DNA of 64,000 nucleotides from Hydractinia symbiolongicarpus (taxonomy: Eukaryota > Cnidaria > Hydrozoa > Anthoathecata > Hydractiniidae). The stretch is taken from assembly GCF_029227915.1 (NCBI RefSeq), contig NC_079875.1:12519001-12583000 (forward strand), given 5' to 3'. A program made the position numbers and the translations under genes. Below, one piece after another: positions 47,249-61,100 of the stretch. The notes under the pieces are model-generated. The model worked only from the letters and a program-made list of their open reading frames with translations, was not told the DNA's origin and ran no database searches. Within the stretch, counting starts at the first letter, position 1. Each line of letters begins with the position of its first letter.

Positions 47249-47519
47249 GGAATGAAAGACTTGAGGAAGGAGAGAGGAAAAATGAGGGATTTCCGTGAAG
47301 TTCCACAACGGATGAATTTTAACGTATTTTATTCACGGGCTTATAACTAGTTGATGTTGTTTCTCCAACACCTCTTCGTTATGAAAAAGTACTGGACTGC
47401 CTTAGAGTGTTCTCAGATGCAAAACTATGTAATATCTAGAAAGTTTATACCGGAATGGTATGAGGGACTCTATCTGGATGATTAGTTATTGTCCCCTCCG
47501 ATTACTTTTTCTACTATAG

Positions 47520-48281
47520 AATTGCATTAATGCTTGTCCCACGAACAAATCGTCCGGTCATTGTTCAGCTTTTACTTCAGCCTCAACCCGATGTTATGCA
47601 TTTGGATATGAGACTTACCACAGCGAAAGGTTATGCTGAGCCTGACTCAAGGTAAGTAACCACTTTTTTTTGGAAGAATATTTGTCTTTGTAGGCAAAAT
47701 ACTAAGTTAATAAACGAGTCAAAATTTAAAATCTGAACATTTATTGTTTTGGGGTGCTGTAATCACTTATTTTATAAGGAATATTTTTATGACGTACCGA
47801 GGCTTAGCTTGAAGTTTTTAAAGAAGTATTAAGGACGTCGAGACTGTAAAGAAAATTTAACTTTACCTTGCTTAACCATTAACAAAAATTTATAGAACTC
47901 TCTTATTCTATCTTTCTCATATAGAAGTTATAACATGTTGGAGCTTCGGGAAAGGTACTGACCTTTTTTCATCCTAAATTTCGATTAGTTCTAGACGAAA
48001 AAGTTTTTCTTTTATTTGTGGTTAAAGCTTAAACACCTTCGTACCCAGGGTTTTTGCTTAATGTGCCTAACAGCAAACGCCTAAAAAGTCTTTACAGCTT
48101 GAAATTTGTATTTTATTTTTTCATTAATTCAGTATTATTTACATCCTAAGAATTTTTACTTTTTGCTTTTAGAAAACTCGTGCTACAGAAACTGAGAAAG
48201 AAGTTGCTGAGCAGTTGAAAAAACAACAATTAAAATATAAAGATTCATCTAAGATAGTCAAGACTGCTAAAGATGTCGAGT
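47520..48281 (+). CDS. Ankyrin-like and coiled-coil exons, possibly a further part of the same locus
   Basis: Three candidate exons. The first, 47520-47652 (TACTATAG to GTAAGT), contains NRPVIVQLLLQPQPDVMHLD, ankyrin-like, and ends TTAKGYAEPDS. A 28-bp exon near 47927 encodes YNMLELRE. The third, near 48174-48279, encodes KTRATETEKEVAEQLKKQQL, then KYKDSSKIVKTAKDVE. Splice signals are good, but they follow a stop at 47248, so their link to the upstream exons is unclear. Confidence 0.4.
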
Positions 48282-48719
48282 AAGCCAATCTTATTTACTT
48301 ATTTATTTATGGTTTATTACTGTGAGAACTCAAACTCATTCCCAGGATTCATTCCAACCCGTGAATGCCAGATTAGTCTCCTTCCCAATCTCGTTCCCAG
48401 TGCGTCTATTTCGCATTCTAATATGTAGCAGGCTTGTGTTCTGTGTCAATACTAACACAGAAAAAGTGAACATTTTCACCAATTAGAAATTAATGACATG
48501 ACTGAATTATATATTTTTTATTTCGTTTAGGGTAAAAGTCAAAAATTCATTCGGTAAACACCAGACCAGGATTTTACCTACGACATATTTTTTTAAAATA
48601 ATTTTTCACAATAAATTTTATATTATTATTATTAATGTTATTTTTATTTAATATAATTATTTTTATGCTGTATATCCGTGTAAATAATGTTTATGCCAAT
48701 GGTTAATGTATGATTGAAT

Positions 48720-48788
48720 ACCGATTGTTTAGTGGGTAGAACTTGACACTGTCAAACGTGAGCTCGAGTCTCACCCGGTTGACGCAAA
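48720..48788 (+). mobile_element. tRNA-like relic
   Basis: ACCGATTGTTTAGTGGGTAG resembles a D arm, CTGTCAA sits where an anticodon loop would be, and CTCGAGTCTCACC resembles a T arm, but the stems pair poorly. Probably a decayed tRNA-derived repeat. Confidence 0.3.
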
Positions 48789-48867
48789 TACTAAATAAAT
48801 AAAAAACAATCTAGTAAAAATTGTGTATTTTTGGTCCAACTCTAGATCTCATATTAGCGATTCCTAA

Positions 48868-48931
48868 TCTCGTACCCAGGGTCTTGTTGTCCCTGAGCTG
48901 TTAATACGGAGTTGCCCTAGGAACGAGGTTG
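48868..48931. mobile_element. Short inverted-end element, second copy
   Basis: AATCTCGTACCCAGGGTC at the left is mirrored by GCCCTAGGAACGAGGTTGA at the right, with about 28 bases between. Same family as 44804-44906. Solo terminal words of the same kind lie at 48390-48407, 49050-49066 and 63165-63180. Confidence 0.5.
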
Positions 48932-49389
48932 AGCGATTCCAGGAATTAACAACAATGAAAAGAAGCTTCCAATAGTTATTGTTTTTTACTATTGCAATCT
49001 TCGAATAGCCTCCAAATTCCTATGGATACTCTAATCGATGATGGTTCTGCGTATTCTCGTCCCCAGAGCTCTTACAACAAATTAAAACCACGGCGGGTTG
49101 ATTCACCTTTTTATAGACTATAAAAGGTGAATGAACCCTGGTGGTAAGGGGGAGGAGTTGGTAAGGAGGGAGGGGGTGGTAAGGGGGCGGGGTGAGGAGT
49201 GGTGGAGAGAGTCTTATTAGCCTCACCCCTACACCGGTTTTTCAGAGCCCCTAGGCCCTAAAAACCCGACTTGCAAAGGATGCAACCAGTACAACAGCGT
49301 TGGTGGTGGGAGAGTAGAAAGGCAAGCGCACAAAGCTAAGAAAAGAAAACAGTACAGGGTATAAATTAATTTCTAATTCGCATCTAATT

Positions 49390-52300
49390 TTACATGAAGT
49401 CTTCGTACTCATCATAATAATCGTCTTCAAAATCCATATCATTGCGAACAGCCTTCCCAGTAGATAACGTCTTTTTTCCAGCTGCTTTTTTCTTGCCAGC
49501 CTTACCACCCTAAAGCACAACAAAAACTATTAAAAAAAAAATAGAAACGCAAAAGATATACTGCGGAAAATATATACAAAAAAAGACAGTAAAAAGTTAT
49601 TAAATCTTAGATCAGTTATTTTTTGCCACAAATTCTTTTCGTGTTTGCTTGTCTTTCTTCAATGCATTAAGAATCAAAATGTTTGAAAATTAGAATATAT
49701 GGAGGCTTTTATTTTCAGTGTCCATGTTAGTAAATATTTATAAAAATATTTATATACAAAGCAGAATTTGTCGAATTCCTTTGCATTTATGAATGTTTAT
49801 TATCCATAGCTATTTCAAATAGTGGGCAAGTGAAAAGTAAAATTTACCCACAAAATTAAACCAGTTATTACCAGTCTGTTTTATCAATAAGGTACCTCAT
49901 GGAAAGTAAATTTAAAGTAACTGTCTGTGTCTTTCGTCTGTCTGTCTGTCTGAAAACTTATCAGGAAGCACACTTACTTTCGATAATTTTTGTTTCTCAT
50001 TAGCCAGTACGGTTAAGCTGTTCGATATTCTTTTGATGTCTTCGGCATTCACTAAATAAAAAAAATAATATATTTTCGCACTGTCAACAACTGCAAATGC
50101 CATGCATAGAGCTTAACTGGTTATTAAAGCTTAACCGGGTATTAATCATTCAGGTTCATATGAATTAGTAGGTGAATGCTTGTTCACAGTTATTTCAAGA
50201 CTTTTTCCTGATCCTGATAATTCAAATGTGGGAAAAGCTAGCTATTTACCAATAAAGCATACCAAAAATTTATAGATTTATTATGTACCACTATCAGAGA
50301 CTAAGTAGCTAAGAAGCAAACATATTTGAAAAATTAATTTTTGTGTGGCCTTTTTCTTAGGCTATGTGGGCAAGAAACTATGGGGGACAAATCTCCATGT
50401 GGCTACAAGTCAAGATGGAGATTTTTTTCTTAACAACTTTTTCGTGTGCAGAATATTACCCAGTTTTCTATTCCTCAAGTAATGTTACCCTAAGTATAAT
50501 TTTTCCCCAGAATGTAATATACACTAACATGTTTAGAAATGTTTGAGTTGAGTAGAATTTTTTGAATTTTAGATTTTACTTTCACATTTTAAATTTGGAT
50601 ATTTTTCAAGTCCAGAGGAGCGACCGAATCGAAGGATAGTGCAGTAAGCAGGGTAGTTGGCAATGAATGACAAAACAGTGTTGTATAGGGATAATTATCT
50701 TAGTCCAAGAAAAGGGGAGCACACATTAGACTAAAGGGGGCTGAAGTTTTCCAAAAGGGGACTAGCCTCCCAGGACACCATGCTTTCTCCAATGATGTTG
50801 ACAGTTTGCGAATCTTACCGATCCCCATCCACATGGCTGATAGTTTTAAAAATTTAAATTAATTGGAAATCGTTGTTTATGGTCCGGATTGTCCAATTAT
50901 TCCAGTAGCCTTTCCAATAAAACAACAACGATCACGAATGATGAAAATACAATGAATAAATAAATGCAATCTCACCTCCGGCGCAACAGTCGCGAAATAG
51001 ATTTTCTAGAAATGTCGTATATTCAGATTTGTTCTAAATAAGAAATGCAAAAAAAAGTTTATGCAACGACGAAGCAAAAAAATGGGAAAAAAGCGGAAAT
51101 AAACTAGGTGAAGATGACATGAATTTATTTTACTTCGTGTGCCGTAAGTTTTTGACTGATCATTGTAGAGAGTTCATTAAATTCTTCTTTACTCGTAGGG
51201 TTAAAATTTTCAAATGTCTTTTGTCCCGGTAACACATCTGCGACACCTAAAAAGATATCAATCATATAATCAGGGCGTTATTCTAGATAATAACGAGATT
51301 CATCATTATTTGCCGTTTCCTAACCGATTATAATGGTACACGGCCGCCTTATTCGTACACATTCAAGATAAAAGAAAATCCCCGATTTAAACAACAATTA
51401 TAAATACACCTGGAAAGAAAAAAACAAAAATTGATAGCTCAGTGGATTACAACAGCGGGTCAACGAAACAGATAAAGTAAACAACAACTGGTCTAATACA
51501 CGAGTGCATTCATTAATTTTCAATGCCTTTTAGGTGATTTCTGACTTGTTTTAGCCGAAACAAATGTTCAAAACTGAACGGAAATTTACTTGATTGCGGC
51601 CAGATGAAGGAGGGCAGGGAAATGTTTAAAATTTAGCAACATAGCAAAACATTGTACAGCCTAAAGACGTCACATCAGATCACATTACAACAAGACAACA
51701 ATCAATTGAATCAAGAATAGTTAAGAGAGAACATCATTATGGAGAGCAAAATAGTCTAAAAATAGCGAGTAATCATGGTATCTTTGTCACATATGTTTGA
51801 GTTGAGCATCTAAAGTTTTACATGAATTGCAACTTACCAAATGCTTCTTTTGCTAATTCTAAATCAGATTCTTCCTGTAGCCTGAAACAAAAATATCAAT
51901 TGTCCTGCAATACTGTGCTAAATTCAAAAGAGCAAATACACCGATATGTATGTTTATACGCAGAAAAAACGAATGTAAAGCCTACTGTTAGACCAAGCTA
52001 AACTTTATCCTGATATTCTCATATTCTGATATTTTCAAATACACAAGGCTTGGTATGTAACAAGGAAATACGTTACAGTAATTGTATAGGGCTCATAACT
52101 TGATTGAAAAGGAATGCAAAATGTTGAGCTATATTATATATTCTATAATTATTATATAATTCCTGATAAGAAACGTTTTGTATCCCGTGACTAATTTTGT
52201 GTCAAACATATTGTAACAGTATTTTTTATGTGAACAGAGTACAAACTGAGACACATTTTGGTGATTTCAATTTGTTCTTTGGTCATGTGGTCAATTTTAG

Positions 52301-55300
52301 GGAACCCATTTCTTTTCTGGTGTTTTGAGTGAATAACTTGATCACCGAAACAAGCAAGCATTATAAATTTCAGGGCTATTTAAGAGGAAAAGATGTGGCC
52401 CTACCAGCTTTCTCATTCTCTGTCAATTTGAATTCAATTTCAGATTTAAGGCATCAGAAAAATTAAAAAATTGAATTTTGACATCCTCAAAAAAAGTTTA
52501 GTTAGTTAGGCTATGCTGTAAATTCCTTAGTGTATATACTTTGCACCTGTAAAGTTTTGTATGCTCAGTTGGTCTAATGGCTACGACACATGGGAGATCC
52601 AGGTTCAAATCCTGGACAGGGCTAGGAAAAACATAATTATCTTGCACCTACAACAACAAGGTAATCATGATATAGCTCTATTGAGGATAATAGGTAGACA
52701 TTTTGATGACATTTTAGAAACTAGTCATGGAAAATCCACGGAAATTCATACGTCACAACAAAGTCGATAAAAATATATCATTTTTTTGTGCATGATTTAG
52801 CTGACACGATTGGTACCAAAAGACGGACGAAGTATTAGAAGTTTCTGACAATTCCTGATTTTCATTATTAAGTGCACAACCTGTTAACAGACTTTGAATG
52901 TATAAAGTCATCTTGGTTAGGCTCAAACAACCTGAGTTAAAAAAAGAAAAAACAACCTGAGTTAAAAAAAGAAAAAACAAACATTTAGATAAATCTTTTT
53001 GAAATGTTTTGAGGTCTAATAACATATAACTCTCAAAACCGGACTTCAAAAAATTATGATTAAAAAATTCCTATACTCTCTTCTTTTTTGTTTTGAACCT
53101 ATACCTTATTCCATGAAATTAACGAGTCAAGAAATTAACGCAAATTAAATTAACGGTCATGAATTTAATGCACTTTAATAATGTTATTTTGAAAAAGGCA
53201 TTTAATTAAGGCGGTTGAGCAAGGTTGTTTTCAAAAATGCATTTAATTAACGCGAATTTGAAAATATGCGCTATCACACAAAGCAAAACTTATGGCAACA
53301 GTCGAATCCACGGTAGTTAAGCGGTCTTCTCTATTTAAAGCCGGTTTGGAAATCTAAATAAAAGTTTTCGTTGTATCAAAAGGCAATGTTAAAAATTTAA
53401 AGAAAATGTGCATTTAGTTAATTTTCCACTTGGATCAGAGTATGAAATTATACAAAAGCTATTTTAAAGAAAACCCTGAAAAAGAGAGAACCATTGAGCT
53501 ATCGTCCAATGAGGAGGAAATAGTAGAAAATTTGTAAAAAAAGGTAAACAACATTTATCAATCTTACCTTTGGTTCTTAAGTTGTTCGGCTAACTGTTCT
53601 TCAGGCGTTAGTAATTTTTGTGCTTCTTCTTCTAGTTTCATTTGCTGTGAAAAGAATGAAAAATAAGGTCAGCAAAATATTTCTTCAACGGTTTTGAGAA
53701 ATTAACCTTACTTTGTGTTTCAGTAGCTTTAGAAATTTATCTGGTGATGAATCAAAAGGAGGGAAAGGAGACTTTCTTAGAACTGATTTTCGCAATAATT
53801 GAATTTTAAGGTGGCTATTTTTTAATAGATCCTAAGAGTTATATTTTCAGACTATAACATCCATATTTTTTCTGTTATAGCACTCTTTTATCGATTTTAT
53901 AGCTAAATACTATTATCTTTTACCAAAAATATCCATCCAACAATTTAAACTTAAACGTTGTGGATAATTAATTATTCTGCTGAATATAGTTCCAGTGCTA
54001 CGCCCTTTTATATTATGCAGAAAGAAATGATGTAATTATTACAGAGAATTGTTAATAACAACAAAGATGGAATATAGAGAATTTTATGATGATCTTTATA
54101 ATACTGAACTGCTTGAGCGTCACATCCAAGAGCATTTTTCTTTTTCTTTAAATTGTTTAGACATATTTTAACTTTTTTTGCTTTCCTTTAACAGTGTCTT
54201 ATGCAGCAGAGTGTGTTACCCAAGAATCTTTTAAAATATACAAAATCCTGTTGTTTGAAAAATAAGAATAAACATCTGCTAGTCAACAAAGGAAGTAACT
54301 CTCTGGAACTTCTTCCAAGTGTTCTGACATCACATTTTTCACATCTGGGATGATGATGTGGAATGATGAGGAATATTTTCACATCATATCTGCCTCCACT
54401 ACCTTTTGGCATATTAAGAGTAAAAAAAAAACGTTGTTAACTTTTCTTTTAAACCTTCATTTTTAAAATGTGTTCTTTTTTACTCCCACTGACTATACAT
54501 AATTTAACGAAACAGCGTGTAATGTCATCAATTTTTGGCCAATGCAAACCATAGTTTTAATTAGAACTCTATATTTAAAACAAAATTCTTATATATAGAT
54601 GTTCCCTTACCTCTTGTCTTGCAAGTTGTTCCTGCCGTCTTTTCTCTTGTTTTTCTTTTATTCTTTCTGCAAGGGGTTTTTTCTTTTTCGGTTGGCTAGA
54701 AGGTGTGGCTATAAAATCAAATTTGAATTTTGTCAGTAAATTCCCGGCTATTGTCATTTCTAAATCAGAACTTTTTTAAAAAAGCAGGACATATATTCAA
54801 TAAAGCAAGTGTGTATATGACGTTTTTCTCACATGCAAATACATTAGATAAAATTTTAGTGACATTTCACATATATAAAACATACTTTGTGTCTTGTCTA
54901 TTCCTTCTTCACCATCATCATCATCATCCCAATTGTCCTATAACAATGTAAAAAATGACAATTGAATAAAAAGATCTCCCAGCAACTTCACCAAGGCTTA
55001 TGTATGTGAAAAATAATCAGCTTCATGCAGGGTTTAAATGAGAATTATATAAAGTCAGTAGTGAAGAATAAAACTATTATTTATCAGCATTATGCAGGGT
55101 TTAAATTGGAATTATATAAAGTCGGCCATAAAGTCTATAACTGCGACAATCTGAGACAAGACAATCATTATAACATAATGATCACTATAAAAATTTCCTT
55201 ATCAAATGATTCGCAAAGATGCCATTATGATTAGAAAATTGCGAATTGCAACTGTTTGAACCCTTATATATTTTAATTTTTCTGGATAACCTGCAATATG

Positions 55301-55555
55301 GCAAAAATCAATTAAAATTTTTTGTATCATTTTATACCTTGACATCATCGTCCTCATCTTCACCTTCCCATTTGTCTGTTATTACTTCTTCTGTTGAAAC
55401 TTCAGGCACAAAATCCTCATCATCTGAAAATAAAATTTCTTTCTATATATGCAAAAATTATAAAATTGTCTGTTTCAGATACATGATTCAAATTACGACT
55501 AAAAACTACATTCACCTCCTCCCTTTAGAGGTGGTAACAATGTTGAAGTAATGTT
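49390..55555 (-). CDS. EIF3J: Eukaryotic translation initiation factor 3 subunit J
   Basis: Ten minus-strand exons with consistent phases: 55555-55516 (tentative), 55423-55338, 54937-54886, 54708-54611, 53644-53568, 51881-51838, 51246-51134, 51033-50976, 50051-49978 and 49509-49390. The protein shows the acidic N-terminal block (TDKWEGEDEDDDVK, DNWDDDDDGEEG), the basic helix PLAERIKEKQEKRRQEQ, LTPEEQLAEQL, LQEESDLELAKEAFGV, FLENLFRDCC, ISNSLTVLANEKQK and the diagnostic acidic/aromatic end YEDFM. At least 253 residues are accounted for; human eIF3j has 258. It associates with eIF3 and the 40S decoding centre during translation initiation. The first exon with the start Met was not found. No stops or frameshifts, so this is a live housekeeping gene. 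Confidence 0.9.
52563..52622 (+). mobile_element. tRNA-like element, shortened copy
   Basis: 60 nt: GCTCAGT..ACAGGGC acceptor-like ends with one mismatch, the A-box TGGTCTAATGG and the T arm CCAGGTTCAAATCCTGG identical to 19186. The anticodon-arm region is largely missing. It lies in an intron of eIF3j. Confidence 0.5.
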
Positions 55556-58150
55556 CTAAAGTAATCTTGACTGGATTGTAAATATGTAATTTGCATATAT
55601 TATAAAAATGTGTATAGCCACAAATTTATTTTCTTCATAAGGCATCTACAAGTTTGAAATATCAGGGTTCGAATTAGCAGTTGGCGATTCACGAATCGAA
55701 ATTCCATTTTTGCGAAACACTTTTCGAAGAAAATGATAAAATTTCGAATGGGACATTCTTGTGTCACTTCGTGTCTTTTTGCGATATTAAAAATCGTTCA
55801 TTCCTTCTTTTTGTTTGTTATGCTTCCATTTAATTATCATGTTTTGCTTGATTATTTTATGCCAGGAGAAGAAATTATTACCCTTTTTGTTAGCATATTT
55901 CACTAGTACACATTTAATAAAGTAAAGACTAAAAATATGTGAGCAAGTTTCGTAAGGAAAAAAAAAATAGAATAGAACAGGTATAGTTCGAATGTGTTAC
56001 TTTAGATATCATGAAATATACTCTTTCAGACTTAGAAGACGAATCATCAGAATCGATATCTAATTATTTTTGAACCAATGTTTATTTTTTTAATATATCT
56101 TTTTGTACCTATGGACATAGTTTTTTTTGTTTTTTTTCAGACAAGCACACACTTGCAATCAGCATTCTTTCTGAACGATATCAATAACCAGCTAGTGTTG
56201 TTTTGATTAAAATTTCTCTCATTGCATCTTTTTTAAACAAACTTTGTTTTCCTTAAACTTTGTTTTCATCACATTGAAACAAAGAAAATAAAAAACAGCA
56301 TTTTACTAAAGGACTCATGTTTAAAACAAACATATTTTTTGTTAAAACAACTTTAATCAGCATACTGTATTTAACTTGCATTGTAATGTTTACAAAAACT
56401 GGTAAAGAACCTCTGAAACAATAATTACATTTGAATATTTTTTTACAGCATGCTATAAAAATAAACTTATTTTATTTTTGCAACATTATTTTGGCTATTG
56501 GAGACAAGAAAGTTAAAACTGATAAAGTCGCTAGCTCAGATGCTCAGTACTCATGTTTGGGGTTCACAAGTTTAAACGTCCCCACTTGTCCCAATATAAA
56601 AATAATAAAACGCAGGAAAAAGTCACAGGTCACAAAAAAATACAAATATATACTCGTCGAAAAACAAGTAGATACCGATAAACAAGCCAATGGTAATTGA
56701 TCTCAGTGTTCCCAGGACACATCTAAATGGTGGTTTACTTTATTACAAAGTGCTAAAATTTTTGCCGCTCAACTTCACTTTTCTAATTCGAACCCTGAAT
56801 ATGTTCTATTTAAGTAGAGCCAAGTTAGTATATTTACACATTCAATTTACAAAAACAATTGTGATCTGTACTTAGCCAGTCAGGAAATATAAATACCACT
56901 CAATCTAACTTTAAAAAATACGAAAATTTTCTGATAATGAAAAATTCTTTTCACTAATTTCCCCCAATAATGATGTCGTTAGACCAAAAGGACTTTTTGC
57001 TTGCTTTATATGTGGAAAAAAGAAGATTAAAATTGCTTCATGCAGTTGTTCCAGAATATTAAAAACAAAACATTGTATAGCATTTTTAATGAATATGATT
57101 GTGTAAGCTCATCAGGGTAGAATCTAAAAATTCTGAACCATAGCTGTTTGGGTCCCATTGTGAATTTGGTAATGAATCTTCTGTAGGGAAAATTGAGCTT
57201 TCATGTCTTCTTTCATTACTGTCAATAATGCATATATTCCTGCTGAACTGGGAAATTTAAGTTGAAATTCTAATTGGGAAGTAGCCTTCTAACATTTACT
57301 GAGAACACATGGATTACACCATGCTTATATATAACTCCTTTACATTTTTCTGTTTCACAGATGTACACAAATGTATATATATATATACCTATACCGCACA
57401 ACTGAAATTTCTTAATGTAACATCTTATTTTTTGGTTCTATACACTTTTATTTTACTATAATTTTATATTACTATATACCTTTTTACTTTTTCCCTAATT
57501 GCCAATAATATTAATCTGTTGAGCCAAAAATACGATTATATATTATATATAATATTATATATAGTCAAGTCTCCGAAAATATACGCATCAATGTAAACCA
57601 TAAAAAAATACTCACTCAAGAAAAAGTAGAAAAGAACATAAAAACACTGCGTTTTGTTATTTTTTATCACTTTTGATAATAATACATGCAAGTGACAGTT
57701 TATTAATTACTTATTCTTGAATCATTAACCACTAACCTTTTTGTAATTCAATATGTAAAAACATCTGATTCTGCCACAAAGAAATACGCACAGCATGGCT
57801 AAACACAAGTAGCGTGTAAGCACAGCTAAGCAGTACCATTTTAAAAACTAAATTTTTTTCTTACCCGCAGAGATTTTATATTTGACTATTTTAAGAAAAC
57901 AAACCCTACCCCGCATTGGCTTTTTGAAAAATAGATGCGTATTTTTAAATGGGCGATTTTTTTTAAAAATACGCACCCAGAAGCGCTATATGCGCCATGA
58001 ATATTTTATTAGTCTTTTCTTCATTTAATCAAAAGGACAACACTGATTCTTTTGTTTTAGAGCCTGGGATCTAAATTTACCATAGATTTGCTCACATGCA
58101 TTCAAAAAACATTTTCTTTTTCTTTTAAACGCGAACGAAACAAGATCAAA
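55556..58150. other. Spacer upstream of eIF3j
   Basis: No exon confidently recognised. The eIF3j first exon should lie here or further up. Contains TA-rich microsatellites (57375-57390, 57535-57565) and short frames with no known content. Confidence 0.4.
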
Positions 58151-61100
58151 ATGTCAAAGACAGTAAGTAATTCGAAAACATGTTTGCCTACTATAGAAGC
58201 AACCACCGTGATTAAAATTTAAAATTGTCAAACACTTTAAAACTAACTTACAAGTGTCGTTTCTGAATTTTCTTTTACATTCATTACAGCAATGCTAGAA
58301 GTCGTGTCAGGATTAACGATTCACTTAGTGATGAATTTAGTGTAAATGTTGGTGTACATCAGTGTTCTGTACTAAGTCCTTTGTTGTTTATTCTAGTCTT
58401 AGAACACTGTCGATGGAGTTCAGAACAGGTTGCCCATGGGAGTTATTGTATGCAGATGATTTGGTTCTCATAGCAGAGTCGATGGAAGAATTAGTTGAAA
58501 AGTTTGAGAAGTGGAAGAAAGGACTAGAAGAGAAAGGGCTGAAGGTAAACACAGCAAAGTCTAAAGTCATGATAAGTAGCATTGCAGCCAAGTGTGACCT
58601 TGTAGTTGGAAAGTGGCCTTGTGGAGTTTGCAGGAAAGGGGTTGGTAGTAACTCAATTTTTTGTCAGACTTGCAAGCATTGGGTACATAAGAAGTGCAGT
58701 AGTATTAGTGGAAGGTTAAGAGCTGGCATACAGTTTGTATGCAAGCGTTGCAAAGGTGAGATTATAGAGAATGAAGTATTTTCAGCTTTAATGATGTACA
58801 ACAGTGGCTCGTTAGAGATAGTTAAGAACTTCTGTTACTTAGGTGATATGTTGGGCAGTGAAGGGGGTGTTGGAAGAAGTGTTACTTGCAGGATAGGTTC
58901 TGCTTGGAAAAAGTTTAGAGAGTTACTTCCTTTGTTGACTAGCAGAGTCCTGTCAATTGAGGTAAAAGGTAGGTTGTATGAGGCCTGTGTAAGAAGTGTT
59001 ATGTTGTATGGTAGTGAGACATGGGCAGTAAAGCAGGAAGATCTTGACCGTTTAGAAAGGAATGATATGAGAATGGTTAGGTGGATGTGTAATGCCAGTC
59101 TGAGAGACAGAAAGAGTTCAGATGAGCTAAGAAGCAGGCTAAGTCTCTGTAGAATTAAAGATGTTATCCAGATAAGAAGATTGAATTGGCTGGGGCACTT
59201 GGAAAGAATGGAGGAGGATAATTGGGTAAGAAAGTGTAGAGACTTGATAGTTCCTGGGGCAAAGCCCAGAGGCAGACCGAGAAAGACTTGGAAGGAGGTT
59301 ATAAGGACAGACTTGATAGAGAGGAAGTTGAGTTTAGATCTAACACAGTCTAGATCAGATTGGAAGAGGGTCATTAATATACCCCGTCCAACCCATGCTA
59401 GCATGGAAAACGGACGTTAAGCCGAGAATGATGATGATGATGATTCATTAGGCTAAAAAATCGATCAAAAAGTGGACTGAGGAAGACCTGGCAAGTGCGT
59501 TATCTGAGGTCGAAAACGGAATCTCGTCTATCCGAGCAACAGCTAAAAAATACGGAGTAAACGAAGCCACAATTCGCCTAAGAATGAGAAATAAAAAGGA
59601 AAATAAACAATTTGTACGGTCTGGCCGAAAACCCACCCTTACTGAAGCAACTGAATCAGAATTAGCTGAAGTAATCCGCGTCCTATGCTGCCTCGGATTT
59701 AGTCCTACACGAGACCAAGTCAAAAATCTTGTCAAAGAATATGTGGAGGCAAGAAAAATGAAAACCCCTTTCGCTGAAAACCGCCCTGGGAAGGAATGGC
59801 TAAGATTGTTTATGGAAAGAAACAACCTTTTCCTAAAAAAGGCAACAATGAGCTGCAGTGCGCGTAAGGCCATGACAGCAAATCCTTTCGTTGTGCATGA
59901 CTTTTACGACATGCTTGAAAAAATCGTTGAAGAAAAAAAATTTACACCCAACCAAATCTGGAACTGTGACGAATCTGGATTTCCAACAGATCCGAAAAGG
60001 TGCAAAGTGGTCAGCAGAAGTGGCGAAGTCGCATATCGAGTAACACCAGGTGCTGGTCGGGAAAATACAACAACCGTGAACGCAGCTGGACAAGCATTAC
60101 CACCACTTGTTGTTTTCCCAGGAAAAAATCATCAGGAGTCTTGGTTCCACCTGAAAGTAAGTCCCAGTAAATACAATTCTTAATTGTCACCCAATCTTCT
60201 GCTCCCCTTTCCCTCCTACACTATTTTTTATGTATCCGCTGTATAAAACATTATTTGGATCTTGTTAGGTATGCCAGGTACACTGTATGGTTGCTCAGAT
60301 AATGGTTGGATGACCACTGATGTGTTTGGCGAATGGTTTAAACACTTTTGCAGAGTAGTAACAGATCGGCCACTTTTGCTTCTCTTTGACGGCCATTTGT
60401 CGCATGTGTCTGCAAGCCTTATCTTAAAAGCTATGGAGGAAGATGTGACAATCATGAAATTTCCACCGCATGTGACAGATATTTTACAACCGTTAGATGT
60501 AGCATGTTTTGGTCCCCTGAAGAGAGAATGGGAACGTGTCTTAAATGAATGGTGTGTTTCTTACGGTGGTAAGCGTCCTCTTCGAAAAGCTGACTTTGTG
60601 GAGAAACTTGGACAGTGTTGGCAAACCGCACTTACTGAAGATAACATAAAAGCAGGATTTAGACGAACAGGTATTAAGAATACATATTTTATTTTACAAA
60701 AACGTCATTAAGTGAAACTGCTTCTCCTCTTGTGAAATGTGGAAAAGTACATTCAACTTGTTTTTAATCTAGGTATATTTCCGATCGACAGAACGAAGTA
60801 CCCGGAGAAAAGATTTGACCCACGGTTACTTAAAAGATATAGAAGATGGTGCGAAATGGGAAAACCAGAGGACGTTATGGAAGAACTTGCTCGCGCTTTA
60901 AATACGCCGAAAAAAATAAAAGAGCCAACGAATAAAAATGCCGCGACAACGCCAACGCAATCAATCGACACCACACAATCGCCGCTTCTTGCTAACGCTT
61001 CTTCAGCATCCTTTATTGATGCTCCTTCAACTGCAAGCACCAATCAATCGATGCCAATACTTCCTGCATTTGATAATCACTGTTGCGAAGTATCGAAGTT

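Noticed and set aside
58246-58280. Minus-strand MNVKENSETTL before GTAAGT as eIF3j exon 1
   Set aside because: Phase would fit the tentative 55516-55555 exon, but the peptide lacks the acidic/Trp start typical of eIF3j and it abuts the LINE insertion.
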